From: an uncultured Gammaproteobacteria bacterium
GTDB lineage: Bacteria > Pseudomonadota > Gammaproteobacteria > Pseudomonadales > Pseudohongiellaceae
DNA length: 64,000 nt
Reading direction: 5' to 3'
Assembly: GCA_913060695.1 (NCBI GenBank)
Contig: CAJXUA010000005.1
Coordinates: forward strand, 1-64,000
Shown here piece by piece: positions 23,085 through 32,175 of this stretch (within the stretch, counting starts at the first letter, position 1; every line of letters starts with the position of its first letter). The notes under the pieces were generated by a model, which was not told where the DNA came from, made no database searches, and saw only the letters and a list, made by a program, of their open reading frames with translations. The translations under genes and the position numbers were made by a program.

Positions 23085-25682
23085 ATGGTTCCCACTAACC
23101 GACGCTTACTAGCATTATTAATCGCAGGTCTCTCTTCTGGAGCAATCAGCTCGACAGCTATCGCGCAAGATTCCGAGGCTAATCTAGAAGAAATCATTAT
23201 TACAGGTTCACGCGCTCGCCCCCGTACGGTGACCGACTCACCGGTTCCAGTCGATGTTTTCAATACTGAGACGATTCGTGAGGTCGCTTTCACCGATACC
23301 AATGACGTTATAAAGACGCTGGTACCCTCCTTCAACATCTCCCGTCAGCCGATCAGCGATGGCGGCACATTTATACGTCCCGCACAGTTGCGTGGCATGC
23401 CTACCGATAAAACACTGGTGTTGGTGAACTCGAAGCGTCGTCACCGTGCAGCTCTAGTCTCTATCGGCGGATCTGGTACACAGGGGCCTGATATCGCTAC
23501 CATCCCCACAGCGGCGCTGAAAACCGTAGAAGTACTGCGTGATGGCGCGGCAGCACAATACGGCTCCGACGCGATTGCTGGCGTAATTAACTTCATCCTC
23601 AAAGACAACACCGAGGGTGCAAGCCTTACAGTAGACACTGGTGGCTACTCAGAGGGGGATGGCGATCAAGTCACGGTACAAGGCAATATAGGTCTGCCCC
23701 TAGGCGAGAGTGGCTTCTTGAGCATCTCTGGCGAGTTCAGCGAATCTGAAGCGACTAGCCGCGGCGAACAATACTGTGAGTCTTGGTTCTGCCTAGACCC
23801 TAACAACCCGGTCTACAATCCCAATGCCGGCTATGCGGCCTATACAACTGACCCAACCTTCATGGCGGGCGTGTCCGATGCGAACATCGGCCAAGGTCCT
23901 TATGTGCAACCTTGGGGAACGCCAAACACCGAAGCTGTCCGCGTGTTCTTCAATAGCGGCTACGACTTAGGTGGCGGCACAGAGCTTTACGCATTCGGCA
24001 ACTACTCGGCTAGCTCCGCTGACGGTGGCTTCTACTACCGCTATCCTAACAATGGCACTATCGAAGATCTGCGTCGTGCCGACGGCTCCATCTATAGCCC
24101 ACTGGAGAAGTTCCCCGGTGGTTTCACGCCGCGTTTCTTCGGGGATGTATTCGACGCTTCTATAGTTGGCGGTATTCGCGGTGAGTTGAACAGCGGCATC
24201 TCCTATGACTTGAGCGCCCGTGGCGGCAGCAGCAAGGTCGAGTACACGCTCAAGAATACGATCAACCCTTCTATGGGGCCTGACTCGCCCACGAGTTTCC
24301 GTCCTGGCGACTTGGTCAACGAGGAAGTGCAGTACCAAGCCGATTTCTCCTACGAGATGGGCGAGGCCTTGTGGGCGTTCGGCGCTAGCTATATGGATGA
24401 GTCCTATGAGGTCGTGGGCGGCGATGTGGCCTCCTACGCGCCAGGTCCTTATGCGACACCGGATCCATGGAATCTATGTGCGGCAGATATGACGCCTACA
24501 GCGGCGGGCTCCGCAGCGATAGCCGGTGGTTCAAGCCTAAACTGCGCTAGCAGCAGCGACCCTGTCTATAAAGTGGTAGGGGTGGGTTCGAACGGTTTTC
24601 CGGGCAACTCTCCGCAGTTCTCGGAAACTTACTCGCGTGACTCTTACGCGGCGTATGTGGACTTGAGTGGAAATGTATCGGAGAACCTGTTCCTGCAAGG
24701 GGCGATGCGCTACGAGGACTACTCTGACTTCGACTCAGAGTTGGTATACAAGGTCGCTGGCAAGTTCGATATCACAGATAACTTTGGTCTGCGTGCCTCC
24801 TACGGTACTGGTTTCCGTGCACCCACTCCAGGTCAGCAAGGCACGATTAACGTATCCACGCGTCTGCCCAACGGTCTGCCTGTTGCGACTGGGCTGTTCC
24901 CAGCCAATAGCGATGTGGCACTGGCACTAGGCTCCTCTCCGCTGACTCCCGAGCTGGCAACGAACTACACCTTCGGTATTACGGGCAGTTTCGGTGAGCT
25001 GGACCTAACTGTGGATATGTACCGCATCGACATGGAGGACCGTACTTACGCGATCTCCACTCGTGATGTGTCAACTGACCCCACCTCTGGTTCTGCCTAC
25101 TCCAACTATGAAGCGTTGGTTGCAGCTGGCATTCCAGGTGCGGAGTCGATCGGCGGGGTGCTCTATTTCGCCAACGCTTTCGACACCAAGACACAGGGTG
25201 TCGATATTGTTGCTACTTATCCGCTGTCACTGACTAGTGATTCAGAGACCATTCTAACGGCCTCGATGAACTTCAATAAGAGTGAATTCGAAACCGACCC
25301 GAGTGCTTATCTGAACGCAGAGAACACTTATGATTTCGAAAATGGTGATCCGCAGTGGCGCGGTGTGGTTATGGCGCGACACATGGTCGGTGATCTCACT
25401 CTGATGGGCCGAGCGAACATCTATGGCTCCTACGAGAACTCAAATCCTGTCGGGGGTGTATTGACTGTGCAGGAATACGACCCAGTGGTGCAGTTCGATA
25501 TCGAGGGGCGCTACCGTTTCGACGAAATATTCACTCTAGCGATCGGTGGGCGCAACATATTCGACGAGTATCCACAGAAGGACAAGCTCGGCGATTACTG
25601 CTGTGGTGCTCTATACCCTACTGGCACACCAGTGAGTTGGGATGGCAGTTATTACTACCTACGTCTGACAGCTGACTTCTAA
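23085..25682 (+). CDS. TonB-dependent outer-membrane receptor
   Basis: 865 residues from the ATG at 23085, eight bases after AAGGAG; the GTG at 23076 overlaps that site. A signal peptide (about 1-28, ending AIAQ) is followed by a TonB-box-like LEEIIITGSRARPR and the plug domain (DGAAAQYGSDAIAGVINF is the conserved plug signature). A 22-strand barrel ends in YYYLRLTADF with the terminal Phe needed for outer-membrane insertion. The ligand is unknown, but the three genes behind it (amine oxidase, cytochrome c, RidA) suggest an amine- or amino-acid-containing compound (inference). Confidence 0.93.
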   Translation: MVPTNRRLLALLIAGLSSGAISSTAIAQDSEANLEEIIITGSRARPRTVTDSPVPVDVFNTETIREVAFTDTNDVIKTLVPSFNISRQPISDGGTFIRPAQLRGMPTDKTLVLVNSKRRHRAALVSIGGSGTQGPDIATIPTAALKTVEVLRDGAAAQYGSDAIAGVINFILKDNTEGASLTVDTGGYSEGDGDQVTVQGNIGLPLGESGFLSISGEFSESEATSRGEQYCESWFCLDPNNPVYNPNAGYAAYTTDPTFMAGVSDANIGQGPYVQPWGTPNTEAVRVFFNSGYDLGGGTELYAFGNYSASSADGGFYYRYPNNGTIEDLRRADGSIYSPLEKFPGGFTPRFFGDVFDASIVGGIRGELNSGISYDLSARGGSSKVEYTLKNTINPSMGPDSPTSFRPGDLVNEEVQYQADFSYEMGEALWAFGASYMDESYEVVGGDVASYAPGPYATPDPWNLCAADMTPTAAGSAAIAGGSSLNCASSSDPVYKVVGVGSNGFPGNSPQFSETYSRDSYAAYVDLSGNVSENLFLQGAMRYEDYSDFDSELVYKVAGKFDITDNFGLRASYGTGFRAPTPGQQGTINVSTRLPNGLPVATGLFPANSDVALALGSSPLTPELATNYTFGITGSFGELDLTVDMYRIDMEDRTYAISTRDVSTDPTSGSAYSNYEALVAAGIPGAESIGGVLYFANAFDTKTQGVDIVATYPLSLTSDSETILTASMNFNKSEFETDPSAYLNAENTYDFENGDPQWRGVVMARHMVGDLTLMGRANIYGSYENSNPVGGVLTVQEYDPVVQFDIEGRYRFDEIFTLAIGGRNIFDEYPQKDKLGDYCCGALYPTGTPVSWDGSYYYLRLTADF

Positions 25683-25689
25683 GCCCGTC

Positions 25690-25723
25690 GCAAGCACGAG
25701 GGGCATTGCCTCCTTGTGCTTGC
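25690..25723 (+). other. Intercistronic hairpin between TonB receptor and amine oxidase genes
   Basis: GCAAGCAC (25690-25697) pairs with GTGCTTGC (25716-25723), and the stem extends into an imperfect AGG/CCT inner part. No T-run follows, so full termination is unlikely. A processing or stability hairpin that lets the receptor be made in excess of the oxidase is a reasonable reading. Confidence 0.5.
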
Positions 25724-25757
25724 TCACTTTCGAATTGAATTACTAGGAGCTTATTAG

Positions 25758-27338
25758 ATGAGCAACTCTGTCAGTCGTCGCGAATTCATGAATTTGTTAG
25801 GGGCCACTTTTGGTACTAACGCCTTGATTCAAATGGGTTCCGCTTTAAGCCTTATGCCTACGACGGCATCGGCAGCTTCGTTATCACTAGCGGCACCAAT
25901 CGCGGGTAAAGGGAAAGTGCTAGTGCTCGGCGCAGGGATCTCTGGACTGACCGTAGCGTGGGAGTTGACCAAAGCAGGCTACGACTGCACGGTGCTGGAA
26001 GCATCGAACCGCGCCGGGGGCCGTGTGATGACGGTTCGTTCGGGCGATGTTGTTGATGAGATCGGTAACAATCAAGTGTGTGAATGGGACAACGAACCTC
26101 ATATGTATTTCAATGCGGGAGCGGCGCGCATTCCTAGCACCCATCGTAATCTACTCGGATACTGTAAGGAGCTTGGCGTCGAGCTTGAGATGTTTATAAA
26201 CGAGTCCAAGACTGCCTATGTGCAAGATGACGCGATGCTCGGTGGCGCGCGGATTCGTAATGGTGAGATGTCCACCAACGTGCGTGGTTTCTTGGCAGAG
26301 CTTTTCGCGAAATGCTATACCAGTGCACAATTAGATCAGCCATTTTCCGACACAGAGTCTGAGAAGATTCTTGGCCTAATTTCCCAGTTTGGTGATCTCA
26401 ACGAGAACATGCTCTACAAAGGCAGTTCACGTGCCGGTTATGTAAGCGGTGGTTTCCTAGACCACGGGATACAGAAGGATATGGTGGCTTTCAAGAAACT
26501 CATGGAAAGCCAGATGCTGGGTTTGAGCTTCACTGCTAATGAGGGTGAGACCGGGCCGATGTTGATGCAACCGGTCGGTGGCATGGACATGGTGATAAAG
26601 GGCTTTACGCGAGCTCTTGGCGATAAAGTGGTGTACAAGGCGCCAGTCACGGGAATTACGCTTAAAGATGATGGTGTGGATGTCAGCTTTGAGCGCGATG
26701 GTGTTCGGCAGAGCATCTCCGCCGATTATTGTTTCAACTGTATTCCTTCCCATTTGATGACGGGTATTCCTAATAACTATCCGAGTGACTATTTCGAGTC
26801 CATGAGCTCTATCAAACGTGGCGAAGCCTATAAATCGGCTTTTCAGGCTAAGAAGCGTTTCTGGGAAGACGAGGATATCTACGGCGGCATAAGCTGGATC
26901 AATGCTCCGATACAGCAGATCTGGTATCCACCTCACGGCATTCATAAGGCGAAGGGAGTCATACTCGCCGCCTACAATTTCGGCGGCGGCATGCACTTCA
27001 CCAAGATGTCACAGGCGCAACGCGTCGAGGCTGCTCTCGCGCAAGGTGAAAAGCTGCATCCCAATTATCGAGAGATGGTCGAGAAGCCAATTACGATCGC
27101 CTGGCACCGCATGAATCATATGCTGGGTTGCTCCGGCCGATGGGGTTCGGGCTTCGGGGGTTGGACTGATGAGATCCAAACATTATTCGATCGTCTCCAA
27201 CAACCTACTCCAGGGGGGCGCCATTATTTCATTGGTGATCAGGTGAGTTACCACGGTGCTTGGCAAGAGAGCGCGATAGCCTCGGCGCATTGGGCATTGG
27301 CAGATATGGATCTGCGCGCACGAAACATGGGTGTCTAG
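25758..27338 (+). CDS. Tat-exported flavin monoamine oxidase
   Basis: 526 residues. The N-terminus SRREFMNLLGATFG...ASAAS is a twin-arginine signal, so the folded flavoprotein is sent to the periplasm. The FAD-binding fold begins with VLVLGAGISGLTVAWEL and LEASNRAGGR (about 54-90). The C-terminal HYFIGDQVSYHGAWQESAIASA is the family's second FAD contact. The family (MAO, L-amino-acid oxidase) oxidises amines to imines. A diheme cytochrome c gene follows after 30 nt, which suggests electrons may pass to cytochrome rather than to oxygen (inference). An AGGAG site precedes the ATG. Confidence 0.92.
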   Translation: MSNSVSRREFMNLLGATFGTNALIQMGSALSLMPTTASAASLSLAAPIAGKGKVLVLGAGISGLTVAWELTKAGYDCTVLEASNRAGGRVMTVRSGDVVDEIGNNQVCEWDNEPHMYFNAGAARIPSTHRNLLGYCKELGVELEMFINESKTAYVQDDAMLGGARIRNGEMSTNVRGFLAELFAKCYTSAQLDQPFSDTESEKILGLISQFGDLNENMLYKGSSRAGYVSGGFLDHGIQKDMVAFKKLMESQMLGLSFTANEGETGPMLMQPVGGMDMVIKGFTRALGDKVVYKAPVTGITLKDDGVDVSFERDGVRQSISADYCFNCIPSHLMTGIPNNYPSDYFESMSSIKRGEAYKSAFQAKKRFWEDEDIYGGISWINAPIQQIWYPPHGIHKAKGVILAAYNFGGGMHFTKMSQAQRVEAALAQGEKLHPNYREMVEKPITIAWHRMNHMLGCSGRWGSGFGGWTDEIQTLFDRLQQPTPGGRHYFIGDQVSYHGAWQESAIASAHWALADMDLRARNMGV

Positions 27339-27368
27339 GCCCCTTCGCGAACTTACGGAGAATTATTG

Positions 27369-27989
27369 ATGAAGATTATTTTGGTATGGAGTGCGGCAGT
27401 GCTGATTTGTGCCTTCAGCGCAAAAGGCCTCGCGCAGGCCGAGGACCAGTATTACAACGACCGCTATTGCACTACCTGTCACGGTGTTGATGGCATTGGG
27501 AACGAGGGTGTCTCTGCGCCGCGTTTAGCTGGAATGGAGCCTTGGTATTTACAACGACAACTAGAGTCGTTCCGTGCTGGCACTCGCGGGACGCACAAAA
27601 TGGATGTGCAGGGTTCCGAGATGCAGCCGATGGCGGCTAAATTAAGTGATGACAGTATCGCCGACATCGTGGCTTGGGTTGGAAGCTGGGAGTATAAACC
27701 TGCGCAGATCACCGTGAAAGGCGATGCCGAGGCTGGCAAATCATTGTACGCCACCTGTGCGGCTTGTCATGGCACTCAGGGGGAGGGCAACGAGGCGTTT
27801 GCTGCCCCCGCTCTAGCAGGGCAAAGCGACTGGTATCTGAAAACCCAGTTAGAGAATTTCAAGGCCGGTTACCGCGGACGCGATCCAAGGGATAGTTTCG
27901 GTTCACAGATGGTTGCGATGGCGTCGATGCTTAAAGACGAGGCCGCAATCAAAAATATTGTCAGTTACATCAACACACTTGGCCGCTAA
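27369..27989 (+). CDS. Diheme cytochrome c (c4-like), periplasmic
   Basis: 206 residues from the ATG at 27369 (the track starts one codon earlier at TTG). A signal peptide (ending GLAQA) is followed by two similar c-type domains with heme motifs CTTCH and CAACH. Each domain is followed by an APRLAGM / APALAGQ and a WYLxxQLExFxAGxRG block, and each has a late Met that can serve as axial ligand. This is the cytochrome c4 or class I diheme pattern. Its place between the amine oxidase and RidA genes, with gaps of 30 and 15 nt, suggests it accepts electrons from the flavoenzyme. Confidence 0.92.
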   Translation: MKIILVWSAAVLICAFSAKGLAQAEDQYYNDRYCTTCHGVDGIGNEGVSAPRLAGMEPWYLQRQLESFRAGTRGTHKMDVQGSEMQPMAAKLSDDSIADIVAWVGSWEYKPAQITVKGDAEAGKSLYATCAACHGTQGEGNEAFAAPALAGQSDWYLKTQLENFKAGYRGRDPRDSFGSQMVAMASMLKDEAAIKNIVSYINTLGR

Positions 27990-28004
27990 GGCGAGGAGCA
28001 GGAA

Positions 28005-28520
28005 ATGAACAATCTTTTTAATTTTCGCGGTTTGGCACTCACGATCGCACTGCCGGGCATGCTTGCATTGACCGCTTGTAGCGAGCAGGAGACAGCGAGT
28101 GCAGCGAGCGAGATGCCTGCTCAGATCGAACGTTTCAACGAGGGCCGCAATTTCTACGGCGTCATCTCTATACCACCTGGTGCAGAGACACTTTACCTAA
28201 GTGGTGCCGGCGCCCAACCTAAAGCTGATGGTAGCTGGGGTTCGATGGAAGAGCAGGCTATCGATATTTTCACTACATTTAAAGGCACTTTGGAAAGCAT
28301 GGGTTGGTCACTGGAAGATATCGTGCAGGTGCGAGCATTCGCCACGGCAGGTGACGATGGCATGCTCGATTTCGCAGGTTTTAACACCGGGTATCAGCAG
28401 TTCTTCGGCAGTGATATCAATCCGATGAAGCCAGTGCGTTCCTTCGTGCAGGTGGCAGACTTGGTGCGCGATGGTTGGTTAGTTGAGGTGGAAGTTAGAG
28501 CGGCACGCATGCCAGAGTAA
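28005..28520 (+). CDS. RidA-family lipoprotein
   Basis: 171 residues. A lipobox LTAC (Cys25) makes it a periplasmic lipoprotein, which is unusual because RidA proteins are normally cytoplasmic. The RidA/YjgF fold follows. The arginine that binds the carboxylate of the enamine/imine substrate is kept (PVRSFVQV, Arg145), as are acidic residues in VEVEV near the end. RidA hydrolyses reactive 2-aminoacrylate-like imines to keto acids and ammonia. Cotranscription with the exported amine oxidase fits removal of the imine product outside the cytoplasm (inference). A strong terminator follows 45 nt later. Confidence 0.9.
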   Translation: MNNLFNFRGLALTIALPGMLALTACSEQETASAASEMPAQIERFNEGRNFYGVISIPPGAETLYLSGAGAQPKADGSWGSMEEQAIDIFTTFKGTLESMGWSLEDIVQVRAFATAGDDGMLDFAGFNTGYQQFFGSDINPMKPVRSFVQVADLVRDGWLVEVEVRAARMPE

Positions 28521-28565
28521 GGCTGCGCGTTGCTATTTTTTTAGATGTGAGTAGTAGAGTCTTGT

Positions 28566-28597
28566 GGGGAAGCGTTGACGCGCTTCCCCATTTTTTT
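28566..28597 (+). terminator. Intrinsic terminator of the TonB-amine oxidase operon
   Basis: GGGGAAGCG (28566-28574) pairs perfectly with CGCTTCCCC (28581-28589) around a 6-nt loop and is followed by A and seven T. It acts on the plus strand after ridA. Its tail overlaps the last bases of the convergent MASE1-GGDEF gene. Confidence 0.92.
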
Positions 28598-30068
28598 AGC
28601 TTGGGGCTGGAGCCCAAACATAACGGTTTTTGCCTTCATGCTTTGCCGTATATAAGGCTTTGTCGGCCGCACGCATCGCGGTTTCAATATCGGAGCCTGC
28701 TTCCCATTTCGTGATGCCTATCGACATCGACAACTCAACTACACCGAAGCTGCCTCGCACAGGTTTTGCCATTTGCTCAATAATGCGGCTTGCGATAAAT
28801 GTAACAGCGACAGCGTCGCTGTTATCCAGAAGCACTACAAACTCGTCTCCGCCGATGCGAGCAGCTGCATCACCATCGCGAATGCAGGCAGTCAGTCGCG
28901 CTGCCACTTCAATTAATACCTCATCGCCGGCTAGGTGTCCGTTTTCATCATTAACGGGCTTGAATGCGTCCAGGTCGCAGATAAGCAAATGCAATGGTTT
29001 GTCTGATTGGCGACGTTGAATTGAGTTCTCTACTCGAAAATTCAAACCTGCACGGTTATACAGGCCAGTCAACTCGTCCCTATGGGCTTGGCGCAGAAGA
29101 CGTTTTTCGTTACTCAAACCCTGCGTGAGATCATGGGTTAAGGCGGCAACCACAAGAGCGGTTGAGGAGACTATTAGCAATCGAACTTGCATCATAGTCA
29201 CGCCATGAATTTCGGGAAGCAGGGCTGTCTGAAAGGGCACATAACCGAAGTTGATGGAAAGAGTTGAGGCGCTTGCAATAAATAAGATGGTGAGAACAGT
29301 ACCACGTAGCCCAAAGCGCAATGCGGACCATAGGGCAAAAGGTAGAAATAAATAAGGCAATATTATATCGAGGAAACTACTCCAATTGCGCAAGACCAAT
29401 GAGCCGGTGATGACAAGAAGTACGGCGAATATCATCTGCTCCCGGCTCCAGTTCAGTGGGCTGCTGGTTCCGATTCGAGTCAACAAAACTGGAGCAACCA
29501 CCAATACTCCGAGAGCATCGCCGATAAACCACTTTGGCCAAGTATTTAAGATTGGGGTGCCTAAGGCCTGGAAAGTGCCAAAAGAGCCAATGCATGCACC
29601 TACGGCAGGCGCTAGGATGACCGCGAAGGCTATAAAACGAAACAAATTCTCTTGTGGTGCGAGTGTGCCTGTCATATTGCCAGAGCGGCGAATAAGCGCT
29701 GCACCTATCAAAGGCTCAATGCAATTACTGCTGGTCCAAAAAAGGCTCAAAACGAAGGGGTAATCAGTCAGCTGATTGCTAATGATCTCGCTGATTGCTA
29801 CTGCAGCAATTACCCAAGACCATTGGCGGCTAGGTAGCACTAATAAAAGACCAAGTACTAGCCCTGAGCCGGGCCAAAAAGTACCAGTATTGCTCACTGG
29901 GTTGAAAAATATTGTGGATATCTGCGTTAAGAAGAAATACGCGATCAGCGCGATTAAGAATACCACCGTATCCGAGTACTGCAATAGCTTTTCGGCAGGT
30001 GTTGCTCTGAGAGTATCGAGGGAATTAGTCATAGGAGCGATTGATAGTTCCCTTTGTAGTACATGCAT
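28596..30068 (-). CDS. MASE1-GGDEF membrane diguanylate cyclase
   Basis: 490 residues. The N-terminal half (about 30-310) has eight or so hydrophobic segments and the MASE1 pattern (PVSNTGTFWPGSGLVLGLLLVLPSRQW, WPKWFIGDALGVLVVAPVLL). The C-terminal GGDEF domain (about 325-490) has an intact GGDEF in RIGGDEFVVLL, with the I-site RDGD five residues before it. So this is an inner-membrane cyclase with an unidentified signal. It is convergent with the amine-oxidase operon and appears monocistronic. It is the third cyclase in the window; no EAL or HD-GYP phosphodiesterase is present. Confidence 0.92.
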   Translation of the reverse strand: MHVLQRELSIAPMTNSLDTLRATPAEKLLQYSDTVVFLIALIAYFFLTQISTIFFNPVSNTGTFWPGSGLVLGLLLVLPSRQWSWVIAAVAISEIISNQLTDYPFVLSLFWTSSNCIEPLIGAALIRRSGNMTGTLAPQENLFRFIAFAVILAPAVGACIGSFGTFQALGTPILNTWPKWFIGDALGVLVVAPVLLTRIGTSSPLNWSREQMIFAVLLVITGSLVLRNWSSFLDIILPYLFLPFALWSALRFGLRGTVLTILFIASASTLSINFGYVPFQTALLPEIHGVTMMQVRLLIVSSTALVVAALTHDLTQGLSNEKRLLRQAHRDELTGLYNRAGLNFRVENSIQRRQSDKPLHLLICDLDAFKPVNDENGHLAGDEVLIEVAARLTACIRDGDAAARIGGDEFVVLLDNSDAVAVTFIASRIIEQMAKPVRGSFGVVELSMSIGITKWEAGSDIETAMRAADKALYTAKHEGKNRYVWAPAPS

Positions 30069-30456
30069 GTAGTTCTCTTGGCGAGTTTAGGTCATTCCGG
30101 AGAGGATTTCTATGTATGAAAAGCTCGTTTCCACGGTTCTTATTAGCTGGGTGTATCCACCCATGATGAAACTTCTGTATAAACAGTGTGCATGCCATAT
30201 ATAGAGCCGAAATTTTGCGAAAAAGGCCGAAAACATTGGCAATGTCGTTGATATTTCTACTATTATGCTCGCCTGAGAAGGTTCCTCGCACATGGTCCGG
30301 GTCTGATAATTAATTATAGATATCAATAAGTTAGCTTTGAGGTCGATCTAATTGGCGATTTCAAGCAACTAAGAGATTGATTGACTAAGACTAGACTGAA
30401 AATCAGCAAGGGTTAATTTCTAACCCCCAAAGAAAAAGCTTTTAAGGAAAAAATTT
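30069..30456. other. Divergent intergenic region before nhaB
   Basis: No supported gene; the two overlapping minus-strand ORFs (88 and 79 aa) are Ile/Ser/Arg-rich and look like chance frames. A small hairpin GGGTTA/TAACCC (30410-30415 with 30421-30426) sits about 30 nt before the first nhaB start, which is preceded by AAGGA. The region should hold the promoters of both flanking genes; I could not assign them. Confidence 0.45.
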
Positions 30457-31962
30457 ATGGCTTCTACATATAGTCAGGCGTTTTTGAAGAATTTTTTGGG
30501 TGCTTCGCCCGATTGGTACAAACTGACCATCGTCGGTTTCTTAATATTAAACCCCATCCTATTTTTCCTGATAGACCCGTTCGTCGCAGGGTGGGTCTTG
30601 ATTCTCGAGTTCATCTTCACGCTTGCAATGGCGTTGAAGTGTTACCCGTTGCAACCAGGGGGTTTGTTAGCATTTGAGGCCATCGTGATGGGGATGGCAT
30701 CCCCAGAAACCGTCTACCATGAAGCCGTAGTTAACTTTCCTGTAATCCTACTATTGATCTTCATGGTTGCAGGTATCTCCTTCCTCAAAGAGATGCTGCT
30801 GTTCACGTTCACCAAGATTCTACTGCGCGTACGCTCCAAGATTGCGTTATCTTTGCTGTTTGCCTTAGTGGCAGCGGTGCTCTCGGCATTCTTGGATGCG
30901 CTAACAGTAACGGCGGTGGTTATCGCGGTGGCTACGGGCTTCTACGGGGTATATCACAAGGTTGCCTCTGGTCTGAAACACGATGCTGATAATCATGACG
31001 CGAGCCATGATGGTAATGTACAAGAGCATCGTCGCGAAGACTTGGAGCAGTTCCGTGCATTCCTACGTAACTTGATGATGCACGCCGCTATCGGTACAGC
31101 ATTAGGTGGCGTGGCGACTATTGTGGGTGAGCCACAGAACCTATTGATCGGCAGTATTATGGGCTGGGACTTCATAGAGTTCTATCTGCGTGTAATGCCG
31201 GTTTCATTGCCTGTTCTGTTTGTAGGCCTAGCCACGACGTTTATTGTTGAGAAATTCAAGATCGTTGGTTACGGCACTAAATTGCCCGAGCACGTGCGCT
31301 CTATCCTCGAGACTTACGACGCGGAGCAAACCGCTAAGCTGACCAAGCGCGATATCATGACTATGTGGGTTCAAGCCGCAGTGGCTGTGTTCCTAGTAGT
31401 TTGTCTGGCCCTGCATCTTGCAGAGGTTGGTATCATCGGCCTGGCGGTGATCGTCTTGGCGACTGCCTTTAATGGCATCACGGATGAACACCGTATTGGG
31501 CACGCATTCCAAGAGGCGTTACCCTTCACCTCGCTATTGGTGGTCTTCTTCGCCGTGGTGGGTGTTATTCACGAATTACACTTGTTCACGCCAGTGGTTA
31601 ACTTCGTTCTGGCGATGGAAGGGCATGCGCAGCTGTCAGCGTTCTATATTGCGAACGGTGTGCTGTCCATGGTCTCAGACAACGTGTTTGTGGCTACGGT
31701 CTATATCACCGAAGTACAGCAGGCTTTCGAAGCTGGCCGCATCTCACGAGAGCAGTTTGAGTTATTGGCGGTTGCGATCAACACAGGCACGAATATTCCT
31801 TCGGTCGCCACGCCAAATGGTCAAGCAGCCTTCCTGTTCCTGCTCACTTCCGGTGTTGCTCCGCTAATACGTCTATCCTATGGTCGCATGGTAATCCTTG
31901 CCTTGCCCTATACGATCACGATGTCTATGGCCGGCTTGTTGGCAACAATCTACCTACTCTAG
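30457..31962 (+). CDS. nhaB: Na+/H+ antiporter NhaB, first copy
   Basis: 501 residues, inner membrane, about 12 hydrophobic segments. The sequence tracks NhaB closely from the start ([21 protein letters not shown]) through [58 protein letters not shown] and [20 protein letters not shown]. NhaB expels Na+ in exchange for H+ and serves sodium and pH homeostasis. A charged cytoplasmic loop near residue 180 (His/Asp-rich) is the main place it differs from the second copy. A terminator follows directly, so each nhaB probably has its own promoter. Confidence 0.95.
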   Translation: MASTYSQAFLKNFLGASPDWYKLTIVGFLILNPILFFLIDPFVAGWVLILEFIFTLAMALKCYPLQPGGLLAFEAIVMGMASPETVYHEAVVNFPVILLLIFMVAGISFLKEMLLFTFTKILLRVRSKIALSLLFALVAAVLSAFLDALTVTAVVIAVATGFYGVYHKVASGLKHDADNHDASHDGNVQEHRREDLEQFRAFLRNLMMHAAIGTALGGVATIVGEPQNLLIGSIMGWDFIEFYLRVMPVSLPVLFVGLATTFIVEKFKIVGYGTKLPEHVRSILETYDAEQTAKLTKRDIMTMWVQAAVAVFLVVCLALHLAEVGIIGLAVIVLATAFNGITDEHRIGHAFQEALPFTSLLVVFFAVVGVIHELHLFTPVVNFVLAMEGHAQLSAFYIANGVLSMVSDNVFVATVYITEVQQAFEAGRISREQFELLAVAINTGTNIPSVATPNGQAAFLFLLTSGVAPLIRLSYGRMVILALPYTITMSMAGLLATIYLL

Positions 31963-31984
31963 CCTCTATTTGCGAGAGAGTAAC

Positions 31985-32018
31985 AAAGGGCCTGTCAGCT
32001 AGCTGACAGGCCCTTTTT
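31985..32018 (+). terminator. Intrinsic terminator after the first nhaB
   Basis: AAAGGGCCTGTCAGCT (31985-32000) and AGCTGACAGGCCCTTT (32001-32016) are perfect complements without a spacer. The actual loop opens at the centre (AGCTAGCT), and a T-run lies at the end of the 3' arm. It could work in both directions because the 5' arm starts with AAA. Confidence 0.9.
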
Positions 32019-32030
32019 CATGTCTGTAAT

Positions 32031-32059
32031 AAAAAATTTCATTTCTTATGAAATTTTTT
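32031..32059. other. AT-rich perfect hairpin between the nhaB genes
   Basis: AAAAAATTTCAT (32031-32042) pairs with ATGAAATTTTTT (32048-32059) around TTCTT. It lies 15 nt after the GC-rich terminator and 117 nt before the second nhaB. It may be a back-up bidirectional terminator or part of the second gene's promoter or leader. Confidence 0.6.
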
Positions 32060-32175
32060 CCAGAATTTCGGATAGACTCCGCTTGCGTTGCGTGGAAGGC
32101 ATTCCTGGACGTGACTTTCACAAGAAGCCACGCTTCGAGGGGCGCTAAATGTTGATAGTTAAGATGTATTGAGGA

